10,334 nt of DNA. It comes from Planctomycetaceae bacterium UBA4732 (GTDB lineage: Bacteria; Planctomycetota; Planctomycetia; Gemmatales; Gemmataceae). Location: positions 1 through 10,334 of the forward strand of contig DHJA01000079.1 of NCBI GenBank assembly GCA_002404095.1, written 5' to 3'. Within the stretch, counting starts at the first letter, position 1. Every line of letters begins with the position of its first letter. Of the stretch, positions 1 to 6,564 are shown in pieces. A program made the translations under genes and the position numbers. The notes under the pieces are model-generated. The model was not told the DNA's origin, searched no databases, and saw only the letters and a program-made list of their open reading frames with translations.

Positions 1-196
1 TTATCACCTAATTCACGGGCATTGCGCGTAAGCCAGCGGCGGGGCTGCAGCTCTTTATCCCGTGGCACAGACCCCGCATGGGTTTGCGTGCCCGTCCTTT
101 CCGAAGGAGGTCGTCCTGTGTCTTCTGTGAGGTTCATGGATTCATGCTCAACGTTAATTGCGTCCGAGGGCTTGGCCCTCGTCGAGCGCGGCAGAC
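1..196. other. non-coding flank, no gene seen
   Basis: No convincing gene lies here. A strong Shine-Dalgarno-like AAGGAGG (103-109) sits 8 nt before a GTG at 118. The reading frame behind it runs antisense into the end of the membrane protein gene, stops at 285 and has no recognisable content, so I do not call it. The only structure noted is the short hairpin at 165-181. Confidence 0.5.
165..181 (-). terminator. short hairpin behind the membrane protein gene, possible terminator
   Basis: A perfect 7-bp GC-rich inverted repeat (CGAGGGC / GCCCTCG) with a 3-nt loop lies about 15 nt downstream of the stop codon of the minus-strand membrane protein gene. The position fits a transcription terminator. 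No T-run follows the stem on the minus strand, so it is not a textbook intrinsic terminator and may only stabilise the 3' end. Confidence 0.3.
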
Positions 197-1852
197 TCAC
201 TGGCCGGACGGCGATTTCGCCCCCCTCCGGTACAACACCGCCTCCGGCGTCCGGCGGACCAGCGCCCAGCCGTCCGCGTCACTGAGATAGCGGTCGAACC
301 CCGATCCCGGCAGGACCAACGCCCGGTCGAAGCCGTATTCGTCCGCCCACAGCTCGATCCGTTCGGGGTGGTGCTCCTGGGCGTCGGCGAACTGTTCCAG
401 CCATCGGTCGCCGTACAGTTCGCAGCGGTCGTCGATGAATACCCGTAAATCCGGAGTGAAATAGATCAGAAACCCCCCGAACAACATGTCGTTGAAGATC
501 GGCATGCCCCCCGGCCGCCCCGCCGCGTCCGCCCGCAGTTCCGGCAGCAGCTCGACCGGACTGGACCGGGGGTCGGGCCTGGCCCACCCGCGGCCCAGCA
601 CCGGGAACGGAACGGCCGTCAGTTGAAGAACGGCCGCCGTCAGCACCAGCGCCAGCGGGACGAGCGCCGGCCCGAAGTCCCACCCCTTCGGGGAAGCCTC
701 CTCCGGCGGCCGCAGCCGAAACGTCGTATTGCCCCGCCGGGCCAGCCACGCAACCCAGCGGATATGCGGGAACATGTCCCCCAAGGCGAGGGCCGCGGTG
801 ACGGCGAACAACGGCCCGTGGCGGATGCTCGTCACTGTCAGGCCGAACCAGACCAGCGGGACCAACCACGCGACGCGCAGCTGTTTCGGCAGAACCCCGA
901 CTAGCGCCGCCGCGTAGACCAGCCCGAACGCCAAGACAATGCCGGCCTCCGGCCACGACGCCAGCAGGGGGGCGTGTTCTTGCATGAGCCGCGGCAACAC
1001 CGGCGATCCGACCAGTGAGAACCACACCCGCGGCAACTGGAGTCCGTAGGGGTTGACCAGGGCCGTCAGGCAGCAGGCGACGACCAAGCCGACCAAAGGG
1101 ATCAGCTGGTGATACCGGACCAGCGGCGTTTCCCAGCCGACGAGCTTCGCGGCGATCCAGCCGGCCACGGCGACGGCGACCGTCCCCATCCCGGCCAGGA
1201 CGCCGGCATGACAGTTCGTCCACAAGACGAACACGGGCACGAGCCAGAACAGACCCCGCAGCGGAATGCGGCCCGCCTCGAAGTCGCACAGCCGGGCGAA
1301 GGTCCAGCCCAGCAGCGCCAGCGTGATGAGCAGCGGGCGCGGGTGAAATTGGTACGAACTGGCCGCCATCGCCAGGACGGTGACGAGCACGGCCAGCAGC
1401 GGGTGCAACCCCGCCCGGAGCAGCCGGTGCGTCACCCAAGTGTACAGTCCGGCGATCAAGGTAACAGTCGCCAGCAGTACCGCATCCAGTCCTCCGAGGC
1501 GGTGCAGAACCGCCAGCCCACACTCGGGCAACCACGACTGGGGAATCCAGCGCGCACCGCCGAAGGTGCAGCTGAACGGGTCGGTGCGGATCAGTTCGCC
1601 GGACGAAAGCATGCGCTCGCCGACCACGATGTGCCACAGGGCGCCGGGGTCGGCGAAGAACTGACTTCGGCCGACGAGCAGCAGGACCAGCCAGATGCCC
1701 ACGAAGACCGTCGTTTCGGTCCGCCAGAGCCTCTTCAAGTAGAACCAGGAGTTCAGGGACGGAGCCTCCGCACAGGGGCCAGGCCGTCCGTCCTCGCGGC
1801 ACGGGCCGTCGCCAACCTTCGAGCGCCCATCCGGATTGATGGGAGTGGTCAA
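197..1852 (-). CDS. polytopic membrane protein, GT-C glycosyltransferase-like
   Basis: A 551-residue protein with about ten or eleven hydrophobic segments between residues 46 and 415, followed by a soluble C-terminal domain of roughly 130 residues. After the first segment comes a loop with D68-P-G-A-L-W-H74-I and, further on, DPFS and W-x-x-x-x-WLPE. Then follow LWTNCHAG (210-217) and NPYG (267-270). The C-terminal part carries FNDMLFGGFLIYF (453-465) and RVFIDDRCELYGD (470-482). I know this combination from uncharacterised bacterial membrane proteins thought to have a GT-C fold, which transfer sugars from lipid-linked donors. The acidic residue in the first loop fits, but substrate and activity are unknown. 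The start is uncertain: the first codon is a TTG directly after an in-frame stop, with no clear ribosome binding site. Another TTG at 1738 would leave a short basic N-terminus just before the first membrane segment. Nothing links it functionally to the pilus genes. Confidence 0.8.
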   Translation of the reverse strand: MTTPINPDGRSKVGDGPCREDGRPGPCAEAPSLNSWFYLKRLWRTETTVFVGIWLVLLLVGRSQFFADPGALWHIVVGERMLSSGELIRTDPFSCTFGGARWIPQSWLPECGLAVLHRLGGLDAVLLATVTLIAGLYTWVTHRLLRAGLHPLLAVLVTVLAMAASSYQFHPRPLLITLALLGWTFARLCDFEAGRIPLRGLFWLVPVFVLWTNCHAGVLAGMGTVAVAVAGWIAAKLVGWETPLVRYHQLIPLVGLVVACCLTALVNPYGLQLPRVWFSLVGSPVLPRLMQEHAPLLASWPEAGIVLAFGLVYAAALVGVLPKQLRVAWLVPLVWFGLTVTSIRHGPLFAVTAALALGDMFPHIRWVAWLARRGNTTFRLRPPEEASPKGWDFGPALVPLALVLTAAVLQLTAVPFPVLGRGWARPDPRSSPVELLPELRADAAGRPGGMPIFNDMLFGGFLIYFTPDLRVFIDDRCELYGDRWLEQFADAQEHHPERIELWADEYGFDRALVLPGSGFDRYLSDADGWALVRRTPEAVLYRRGAKSPSGQ

Positions 1853-2084
1853 CTAAGTCTGCGCTACGTATGCTTGATTTTCAAGTCGCTCCAGGCCGGG
1901 CCAGAGGTAATGGCCTGATAATTGCTCTTCAGAATGCGATGGTTGCCCGTGGGCGTCCATCGTGCCCGGCTTGCGACAGACCGTAGGGCGTGGCGGCGTG
2001 GCGGCCTTGGCGCCCAACGACAACCGAGAAAGCCACCGTTTGCCCGCCGGCAAAGAGTGGGCTAAGCTTGATCGGCCGACGAGA

Positions 2085-2102
2085 AAGGCGTTGCAACGCC
2101 TT
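2085..2102. promoter_or_regulatory. 18-bp perfect dyad, candidate operator
   Basis: The sequence AAGGCGTTGCAACGCCTT is a perfect palindrome with no spacer. It ends 58 nt before the ATG of the small glycine-rich gene and overlaps a weak -35-like TTGCAA. Size and position suit a homodimeric repressor or activator site. No copy was noticed elsewhere in the window, and the cognate regulator is unknown. Confidence 0.4.
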
Positions 2103-2151
2103 AAAGCTAAATGGTACGCTACTATTGGGCATTCTCATTTCCCGTGTGCCC

Positions 2152-2157
2152 GGAGGA
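2152..2157 (+). promoter_or_regulatory. ribosome binding site that sets the 2161 start
   Basis: GGAGGA lies 3-4 nt before the ATG at 2161. It is the only good Shine-Dalgarno sequence in front of any ATG of this frame. It favours 2161 over the upstream extension from 1990 and over the internal ATG at 2251. The spacing is rather short. Confidence 0.5.
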
Positions 2158-2160
2158 ATC

Positions 2161-2610
2161 ATGGACCGGCAACTTAACGTTCGGAGTACCTGCCTGAATA
2201 TCGCGGCCCTCCCACGTCCGCCCTACTCGCTGGGCGGTCGGGTGCGTGACATGACGCTCCTCTGGACGGCGCTCGGCGCCGTTGTGGGGGTCGGCTCCAC
2301 TTCGTTCAAGGGCGGGGCCATTGGGGTGGTTTCCGGCGCGATCGCCGGCATACTCGTGCTCCCTTTTCTCGGGGCGTTCCTCGGTCTGATCGGTGGACGG
2401 CCGCAGGAAACCCTGTTCGGGGCGCTGTGTGGGTCGCTCGTCGGGGCGGCGGCTGGGGCGCTCGGCGGCTCGGCCGACCTGCCGGCCCAGGCGACGTTCA
2501 CCTTGCTGATCGGCGCCCTTATCGGAGCCACGTTCCCGGGAATGTTCCGAGGCCTCAAGGAAACGTTCCTGAGCATCCTCGGATCACGAATCCATTCGCT
2601 CATCCCATGA
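2161..2610 (+). CDS. small glycine-rich membrane protein, unknown function
   Basis: A 149-residue protein with a polar N-terminus of about 30 residues followed by a hydrophobic, glycine- and alanine-rich stretch. Segments that could span or insert in a membrane are residues 33-47, 52-78, 86-103 and 112-125. They contain repeated small-residue spacings such as GAVVGVG, GAIAG, GAFLG and GSLVGAAAGALGG, as seen in glycine-zipper proteins. The C-terminus is short and amphipathic. I do not recognise a named family. The start at 2161 is chosen for its GGAGGA site; the ATG at 2251 (residue 31) would keep all hydrophobic parts and is the main alternative. The gene converges on the sigma-54 activator with a 17-nt gap, and no terminator is visible between them. 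It could be a small envelope protein, but no function can be given. Confidence 0.6.
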   Translation: MDRQLNVRSTCLNIAALPRPPYSLGGRVRDMTLLWTALGAVVGVGSTSFKGGAIGVVSGAIAGILVLPFLGAFLGLIGGRPQETLFGALCGSLVGAAAGALGGSADLPAQATFTLLIGALIGATFPGMFRGLKETFLSILGSRIHSLIP

Positions 2611-2627
2611 ATACCCGCGTCGGCGAC

Positions 2628-4043
2628 TCAGCTGACGCCCATCAGGCCGTAGCGGTGCAACTTCTTGTACAGCGTCATGCGGCTGACGCCCAGTTCAGCT
2701 GCCGCGCGCTGGCGGTTGTTGTTGTGTTGTTTTAAGGTTTCCACAATTCGAGTCGCCTCGGCCTCTTCCTTGGCCCGCGCGAGGCTCAAGCCGCGCGACG
2801 GCGTGGTCGAAACGGCAGTGTTTCGGTCGGGAGACCGAAAGCCGCGTGGGTCGAGCGTCTCGGGCAGGTCGTCGAGCTGAAGGATCGTTCCTGAACAAAG
2901 GGCGACCGCTCGCTCGATGACGTTGCGCAGCTCCCGGATGTTGCCGGGCCAGGCGTACTCGCGGAGGGCCTGCAGGGCCGCGGACGCGATCCCCTCCACC
3001 CCCCGGGTGTTACGGGAAGAGAACTCGGCGACGAAGTGGCGGGCCAAGGTCTCAACCAGGTCGCTGGGCCGCTCCCGTAAGGGCTGCAAATAGAAGCCGA
3101 CCACGTTCAGGCGGAAATAGAGGTCGGAGCGAAAACGGCCGACGGCCACCTCCTCGTCCAGGACGCGGTTGCTGGCCGCGATGAGCCGCGCCTCGAGCGG
3201 CAGGGACCGGTTCGACCCGACCGGCTCGAACACCCGCTCCTCGACGGCGCGCAACAGCTTGGCCTGTAGGTTCAGCGGCAGGGCGTCGATCTCGTCGAGC
3301 AGCAGGGTCCCGCGTCCAACCTCGGCGAATTTTCCGGTCCGGTCGCGGTCGGCCCCCGTGAAAGCCCCCCGGACGTGGCCGAACAGTTCGCTCTCGATCA
3401 GGTTGGCCGACAGGGCGCCGCAATTCATCACAAGGAAGGGCTGGTCCCGGCGGAGGGACAGTTCGTGGATGAGGCGGGCCAGCCGCGTCTTGCCGGTGCC
3501 GGTTTCGCCGCCGAGTAGGATGGTGGTGTCCTGAGGGGCGACCCGCTGAATCTGCCCCATCATCCGCGCCATGGCCCCGGCCGGCGTGAAGAAAAACAGG
3601 TCTTTCGACCCCAAGGTCTGGACGGGGAGCGCCGCGGGCGCCTCCGCCGGCCGCGGCGCCGTGTGGCGCGCCCGGAGGGTGAGCATCTCGATGAGGTAGG
3701 CCAATCGGCCCAGGTCCAATGGTCGGGCCAGGTAATCGGCGGCCCCCGCGCGCAGGAGCGCCAGGGCCTGTTGGGCCTGGTACTGCTCGCCGATCACCAG
3801 GGTGGCGATGGATCGTTGGGCGGCGGCAACGCGTTGAATAAAGCTGAGGGCGTCTTCGCCGTCGCCCGCACGCGCTGAATGGACCACCACGAGCGCCGCC
3901 TCCTCCCTCTGAACAAAGAGGAGTGCTTGGTCGGTCGTGGAGACGATCTGGAGGGATAAACCGGGGATGTCCGCGACGAGGTCTGCGACGGTTTGACAGA
4001 GGTCGCTGTGCGTGCTGATCAACACCATTGTTGAATCGGTCAT
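2628..4043 (-). CDS. sigma-54-dependent activator with degenerate receiver domain (NtrC family)
   Basis: A 471-residue enhancer-binding protein that would drive transcription by RNA polymerase carrying sigma-54. Residues 5-120 form a receiver-like domain (LVVVHSARAGDG at 51-62, YLARPLD at 104-110). Residues 150-385 form the AAA+ domain with Walker A GGETGTGKT (178-186), the sigma-54 contact loop GAFTGA (226-231), Walker B GTLLLDE (245-251), RFRSDLYFRLNV (303-314) and PGNIREL (366-372). Residues 420-467 are a Fis-type helix-turn-helix ending NNNRQRAAAELGVSRMTLYKKL. The AAA+ domain looks fully active. The receiver lacks the acidic pair after strand 1 (STHSD instead), has His55 where the phosphorylated Asp is expected, and Arg107 instead of the conserved Lys. 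It is therefore unlikely to be controlled by a histidine kinase. The start at 4043 is preferred over the longer frame because it begins right at the receiver and has GGAG about 10 nt upstream. Lying divergent to the pilus secretin gene, it may control that locus. Confidence 0.92.
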   Translation of the reverse strand: MTDSTMVLISTHSDLCQTVADLVADIPGLSLQIVSTTDQALLFVQREEAALVVVHSARAGDGEDALSFIQRVAAAQRSIATLVIGEQYQAQQALALLRAGAADYLARPLDLGRLAYLIEMLTLRARHTAPRPAEAPAALPVQTLGSKDLFFFTPAGAMARMMGQIQRVAPQDTTILLGGETGTGKTRLARLIHELSLRRDQPFLVMNCGALSANLIESELFGHVRGAFTGADRDRTGKFAEVGRGTLLLDEIDALPLNLQAKLLRAVEERVFEPVGSNRSLPLEARLIAASNRVLDEEVAVGRFRSDLYFRLNVVGFYLQPLRERPSDLVETLARHFVAEFSSRNTRGVEGIASAALQALREYAWPGNIRELRNVIERAVALCSGTILQLDDLPETLDPRGFRSPDRNTAVSTTPSRGLSLARAKEEAEATRIVETLKQHNNNRQRAAAELGVSRMTLYKKLHRYGLMGVS

Positions 4044-4451
4044 GGTGGGCCAACTCCAAAGGGGGCCGAAGGTCGGCAGTATTGGACTGTTCAGTGCACT
4101 CCATAACAGTGGGTTGCGGACAGGGGACACCCCCCCTCGCAAGAGCATTCTTGGGAGAAAACGCCGGGCCTCCTTGCTTTCGCTGCGGACGGCGTGTCAC
4201 GCCATCGAACAATGCGAAAGAAGTTCCCTTTCTTCCGCGGCAGGACCGAAGCGGGCGAGCGACGGCGGCAAGGCTTTCCGTCTTTGACGCCTCTGACGCG
4301 CCAAAAGTTCCAAGTTTTTTCCGGCTTCCGTGCCACGCCCTCAAACAGTCGTCGAGGGATAGCGAGGATGACGGACGTCACCCATAAGGCTTACAATGCC
4401 GGTGCGCTGGCCGAACTCATCAGTACTGGTTTGAGCGTTACCTGCTTACCT

Positions 4452-4501
4452 ACAGTACCGACCTTTTCCTATTTGTCAACAACCAATCCGCGATTTTCGA
4501 T
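4452..4501. promoter_or_regulatory. candidate divergent promoter pair
   Basis: On the minus strand a perfect -35 TTGACA (4479 to 4474) is followed, after 16 nt, by TACTGT (4457 to 4452), directed toward the activator gene. The same bases read on the plus strand give TTGTCA (4473-4478), a 17-nt gap and TTCGAT (4496-4501), directed toward the secretin gene. Both -10 elements match the consensus at only three positions. The leader to the activator would be about 400 nt. This is a suggestion only. Confidence 0.25.
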
Positions 4502-4598
4502 GAACTTTCGGCGGCAAAACCGTCAGACGATCTCAAGCCGGGCCGCGATCCGACCGATGTATAACCGGGCGAAACTTGCGGCTTGTAGCGACTATTCC

Positions 4599-4603
4599 GA
4601 GGG
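4599..4603 (+). promoter_or_regulatory. ribosome binding site that sets the secretin start
   Basis: GAGGG lies 10 nt before the ATG at 4614, the codon that begins a clear signal peptide. Upstream in-frame starts (4194, 4374, 4500, 4560) lead into non-protein-like sequence. Confidence 0.45.
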
Positions 4604-4613
4604 CTTCTCCGTC

Positions 4614-6488
4614 ATGACCCCAATCTCTTGCCTGCGGGGCGGCCTACGCGGGCCCGCCCTAGGACAACGGCTGGTGTTCGCCGCCCTGCTGGCCTGGGCG
4701 GGATGGGTCAGCTGTTCAAACGCCCGGGCGCAGCCTTGCTGTGCCCCCAGCGGTTCCGCGCCAGTCCTGCCGCCGGTACCCCTGCGCTCGCCGCGGCCTG
4801 AAGCGGTGTCCTCGTTTGTCAACAACTACGGTGCCAACAACGATGCGGCTTTCGAGGTTTTTGTGGGCCAGAGCCGCATCTTGACCTTGAAAGAGGACTT
4901 GGCCGTCAAAGGGAAGCAACTCCCCCTGATCGCCGTGGGCGACCCCAGTTTGATTGAATTCACGCTGATAAACCCCCGACAGATTCGGGTACTCGGCCGG
5001 GCCATTGGCGTGACGGACCTGTCCATCACCACCGCCGACGGCCAAGCCTACGGCTTTGAAGTCCGCGTCACCGCCGACTTGGACATGCTCCGCGCCAAGC
5101 TGCATTGCCTGTTTCCCGACGCCAGCATCAAGTTGAGCCAGCTGCGCGAACACATCGTGGTCGAAGGACAGGCCCGGGACACGGTCCAGGTCGGCAAAAT
5201 CATCGAGACGACCAACGCCTATCTGCGGTCCATTCAGACGACCGTCAGCGACCAGAAGGCCCTCCAGCCCGCGCAATCGGGGACGGGCCTCCCGCCGGGG
5301 CCGGGCCTCCCGCCGGGGTCGGGCCCCGAGCCGGGGACGGGCCCCCAGGCCATACAGCAAAACTTCGTGGGGGACGCGGCTTCGCGGCTCAATGTCCCCC
5401 GGGCCGAGGTGATCAACCTGCTCCACGTGCCCGGCCCGCAGCAGGTTTTGCTCAAGGTGCGCGTGGCGGAGTTGAACCGCACCGGGATGCGCCAGATCGG
5501 CGCCGACTTCCTCTCCATCGACCCGAAAACCGGGGCCATCGTTGGGTCGCAGATCGGCGGCGCCGGGGTCTCGGCCAGCGCCGCCATTTTGTCTGCCAGC
5601 CAAACGGCGGCGGCTTCGTCGCAGATGGCGGGTTCGTCGCTCGGCGACGCCGCGGTCTCGGCCATCGCCGCCGGGGCCGGCCGGCTCACGGGGCAGGCGG
5701 CCACCGCCATTTCTCCTCAAACGACCCTGTTCGGCATCTTCCAGGAAGGGGACTTCGCGGTGTTCCTCAGCGCCCTGCGGCGGAACTCCCTGCTGAAGCT
5801 CCTGGCCGAGCCGAACCTGGTGGCCCTGAACGGCCAGCAGGCCAGCTTCCTGGCGGGCGGCCAATTCCCTGTACCCGTGGCTCAGAGCAGCAGCGGCGGC
5901 GCGGCGCCCGCGGTCACCGTCCAATTCCAGCCATTCGGCGTTAGCCTCGCGTTTCTCCCGGTCATCCTCGACGACGACACCATCCGCCTCACGGTTGATC
6001 CCGAGGTCAGCACGATCGATTTCTCCATCGGCACCACCCTGGTCCCCGGCGGCTCCGTGGTCCCCGGCCTGAGCACCCGCAAGGCACACACGGTCGTGGA
6101 GTTGCACCAGGGTCAGACGCTGGCCATCGCCGGACTGATGCAGCTGAGCCTGGATGGGAACACCAGCCGGATCCCCGGCCTGGGCGACCTGCCCATCATC
6201 GGGCCGTTCTTCAGCAATACCACCAGCCAACGGATCGAGAAGGAACTGATCGTGCTTGTCACGCCCTACCTCGTCGAGCCGATGAACGCCGGCCAAGTTC
6301 CCCCGGTGCCGGGCGACGAGGTGAATGAGCCTAACGACCTGGAGTTCTACCTTCTGAACCGCATCCAGGGGCGCACCGGCCGGGACTTCCGGGACACCAT
6401 CGAGTATGACGACGCCCTGCACGTTGTGCGGTGTCTCCTCAAGCTGGAGAAGGACCACGTCCGCGGGCCGTTCGGATTCTGCGACTAA
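4614..6488 (+). CDS. cpaC: Tad/Flp pilus outer-membrane secretin (CpaC/RcpA type)
   Basis: A 624-residue secretin, the multimeric outer-membrane gate through which a pilus or secreted substrate leaves. A signal peptide (residues 1-39, hydrophobic LVFAALLAWAGWV, cut after ARA) shows export. Residues 78-155 form the pilus-type secretin N-domain (strands such as SRILTLKEDL, DPSLIEFTLI, RQIRVLGRAIGVTDLSI). Residues 156-205 look like a BON-type ring domain. A Pro/Gly repeat linker follows (222-243). The secretin core runs from about 255 to 556, with VLLKVRVAELNR (278-289), LLAEPNLVALNGQQASFLAGGQFPVP (396-421), VPGLSTRKAHTVVEL (483-497), GLGDLPIIGPFF (522-533) and ELIVLVTPYLVEP (544-556). An Ala/Ser/Gly-rich insert occupies about 315-365. 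A C-terminal tail of about 65 residues, rich in charged residues, goes beyond the core. The start at 4614 is chosen for the signal peptide and GAGGG site. The nearby CpaF motor and TPR lipoprotein make a Tad secretin more likely than a type II one. It leads the group continued by the genes at 6565 and 7505. Confidence 0.92.
   Translation: MTPISCLRGGLRGPALGQRLVFAALLAWAGWVSCSNARAQPCCAPSGSAPVLPPVPLRSPRPEAVSSFVNNYGANNDAAFEVFVGQSRILTLKEDLAVKGKQLPLIAVGDPSLIEFTLINPRQIRVLGRAIGVTDLSITTADGQAYGFEVRVTADLDMLRAKLHCLFPDASIKLSQLREHIVVEGQARDTVQVGKIIETTNAYLRSIQTTVSDQKALQPAQSGTGLPPGPGLPPGSGPEPGTGPQAIQQNFVGDAASRLNVPRAEVINLLHVPGPQQVLLKVRVAELNRTGMRQIGADFLSIDPKTGAIVGSQIGGAGVSASAAILSASQTAAASSQMAGSSLGDAAVSAIAAGAGRLTGQAATAISPQTTLFGIFQEGDFAVFLSALRRNSLLKLLAEPNLVALNGQQASFLAGGQFPVPVAQSSSGGAAPAVTVQFQPFGVSLAFLPVILDDDTIRLTVDPEVSTIDFSIGTTLVPGGSVVPGLSTRKAHTVVELHQGQTLAIAGLMQLSLDGNTSRIPGLGDLPIIGPFFSNTTSQRIEKELIVLVTPYLVEPMNAGQVPPVPGDEVNEPNDLEFYLLNRIQGRTGRDFRDTIEYDDALHVVRCLLKLEKDHVRGPFGFCD
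5281..5340 (+). repeat. 18-bp in-frame tandem repeat in the secretin linker
   Basis: Three copies of an 18-bp unit (5281-5298, 5299-5316, 5317-5334) and the start of a fourth encode G-[TPS]-G-[LP]-[PE]-P hexapeptides. Copies 1 and 2 differ by one base; copy 3 has diverged more. The repeat lies between the N-terminal ring domains and the secretin core and looks like a flexible linker that can change length by slippage. Confidence 0.85.
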
Positions 6489-6564
6489 CGGCAAAGGGCC
6501 GCCCGAAGCGGTTCCGGGTTCGGCCGCCCGCTATGGGCCGACATACGTAAGAGAGGCGGTTGAG

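Larger units (their letters stand above)
1853..2160. other. divergent intergenic region
   Basis: This 308-nt spacer separates the leftward membrane protein gene from the rightward small glycine-rich gene, so it should hold both promoters. The minus-strand frame continuing upstream of the membrane protein is closed by a stop at 1853-1855 and does not look like coding sequence. The notable element is the dyad at 2085-2102. A weak promoter-like pair overlaps it: TTGCAA (2091-2096), an 18-nt gap, then TACGCT (2115-2120). No RNA gene or riboswitch was recognised. Confidence 0.5.
4044..4613. other. 570-nt divergent regulatory region
   Basis: This spacer lies between the activator (leftward) and the secretin gene (rightward) and is long for this dense locus. 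Open frames across it, including a 96-codon minus-strand frame at 4091-4381 and the upstream part of the secretin frame from 4194, look random and basic-rich. I see an imperfect hairpin at 4214-4238 (GCG.AAGAA paired with TTCTT.CGC), a spaced dyad TGACG-GA-CGTCA at 4369-4380 and the promoter-like elements at 4452-4501. No correctly spaced sigma-54 promoter (GG-N10-GC) was found on reading it. Confidence 0.5.

Noticed and set aside
103..285. AAGGAGG followed by a GTG-started frame at 118
   Set aside because: The Shine-Dalgarno match is strong, but the frame runs antisense into the end of the membrane protein gene and has no protein-like features.
279..1802. 507-codon minus-strand frame overlapping the membrane protein
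   Set aside because: It is a shifted frame of the same gene. The other frame has coherent membrane segments and family motifs, whereas this one is Arg/Pro/Gly-rich.
2112..2129. Sigma-54-like TGGTACG upstream of the small glycine-rich gene
   Set aside because: The -24 half is good, but no GC lies at the required distance; the nearest TTG is two bases too far.
4130..4140. GGGGACACCCCCC near the activator start as a relative of the palindrome at 8476
   Set aside because: Only the GGGGACA heptamer is shared. There is no second arm, so it is probably chance.
3052..4344. 430-codon minus-strand frame overlapping the activator
   Set aside because: It is a frame-shifted shadow of the sigma-54 activator gene, with no domain of its own.
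4091..4381. 96-codon minus-strand frame upstream of the activator
   Set aside because: It has a GTG start, no ribosome binding site and random-looking basic, cysteine-bearing content. A gene remnant cannot be excluded without a database search.
4562..4581. Sigma-54-like promoter upstream of the secretin (GGGC...TTGC)
   Set aside because: The GG and GC are 9 nt apart rather than 10 and the flanking consensus is poor. Sigma-54 does not tolerate this spacing well.
4716..6494. 592-codon minus-strand open frame opposite the secretin gene
   Set aside because: It is antisense to a clear secretin with signal peptide and core motifs. Its translation is low-complexity and charged, a common by-product of GC-rich coding DNA.
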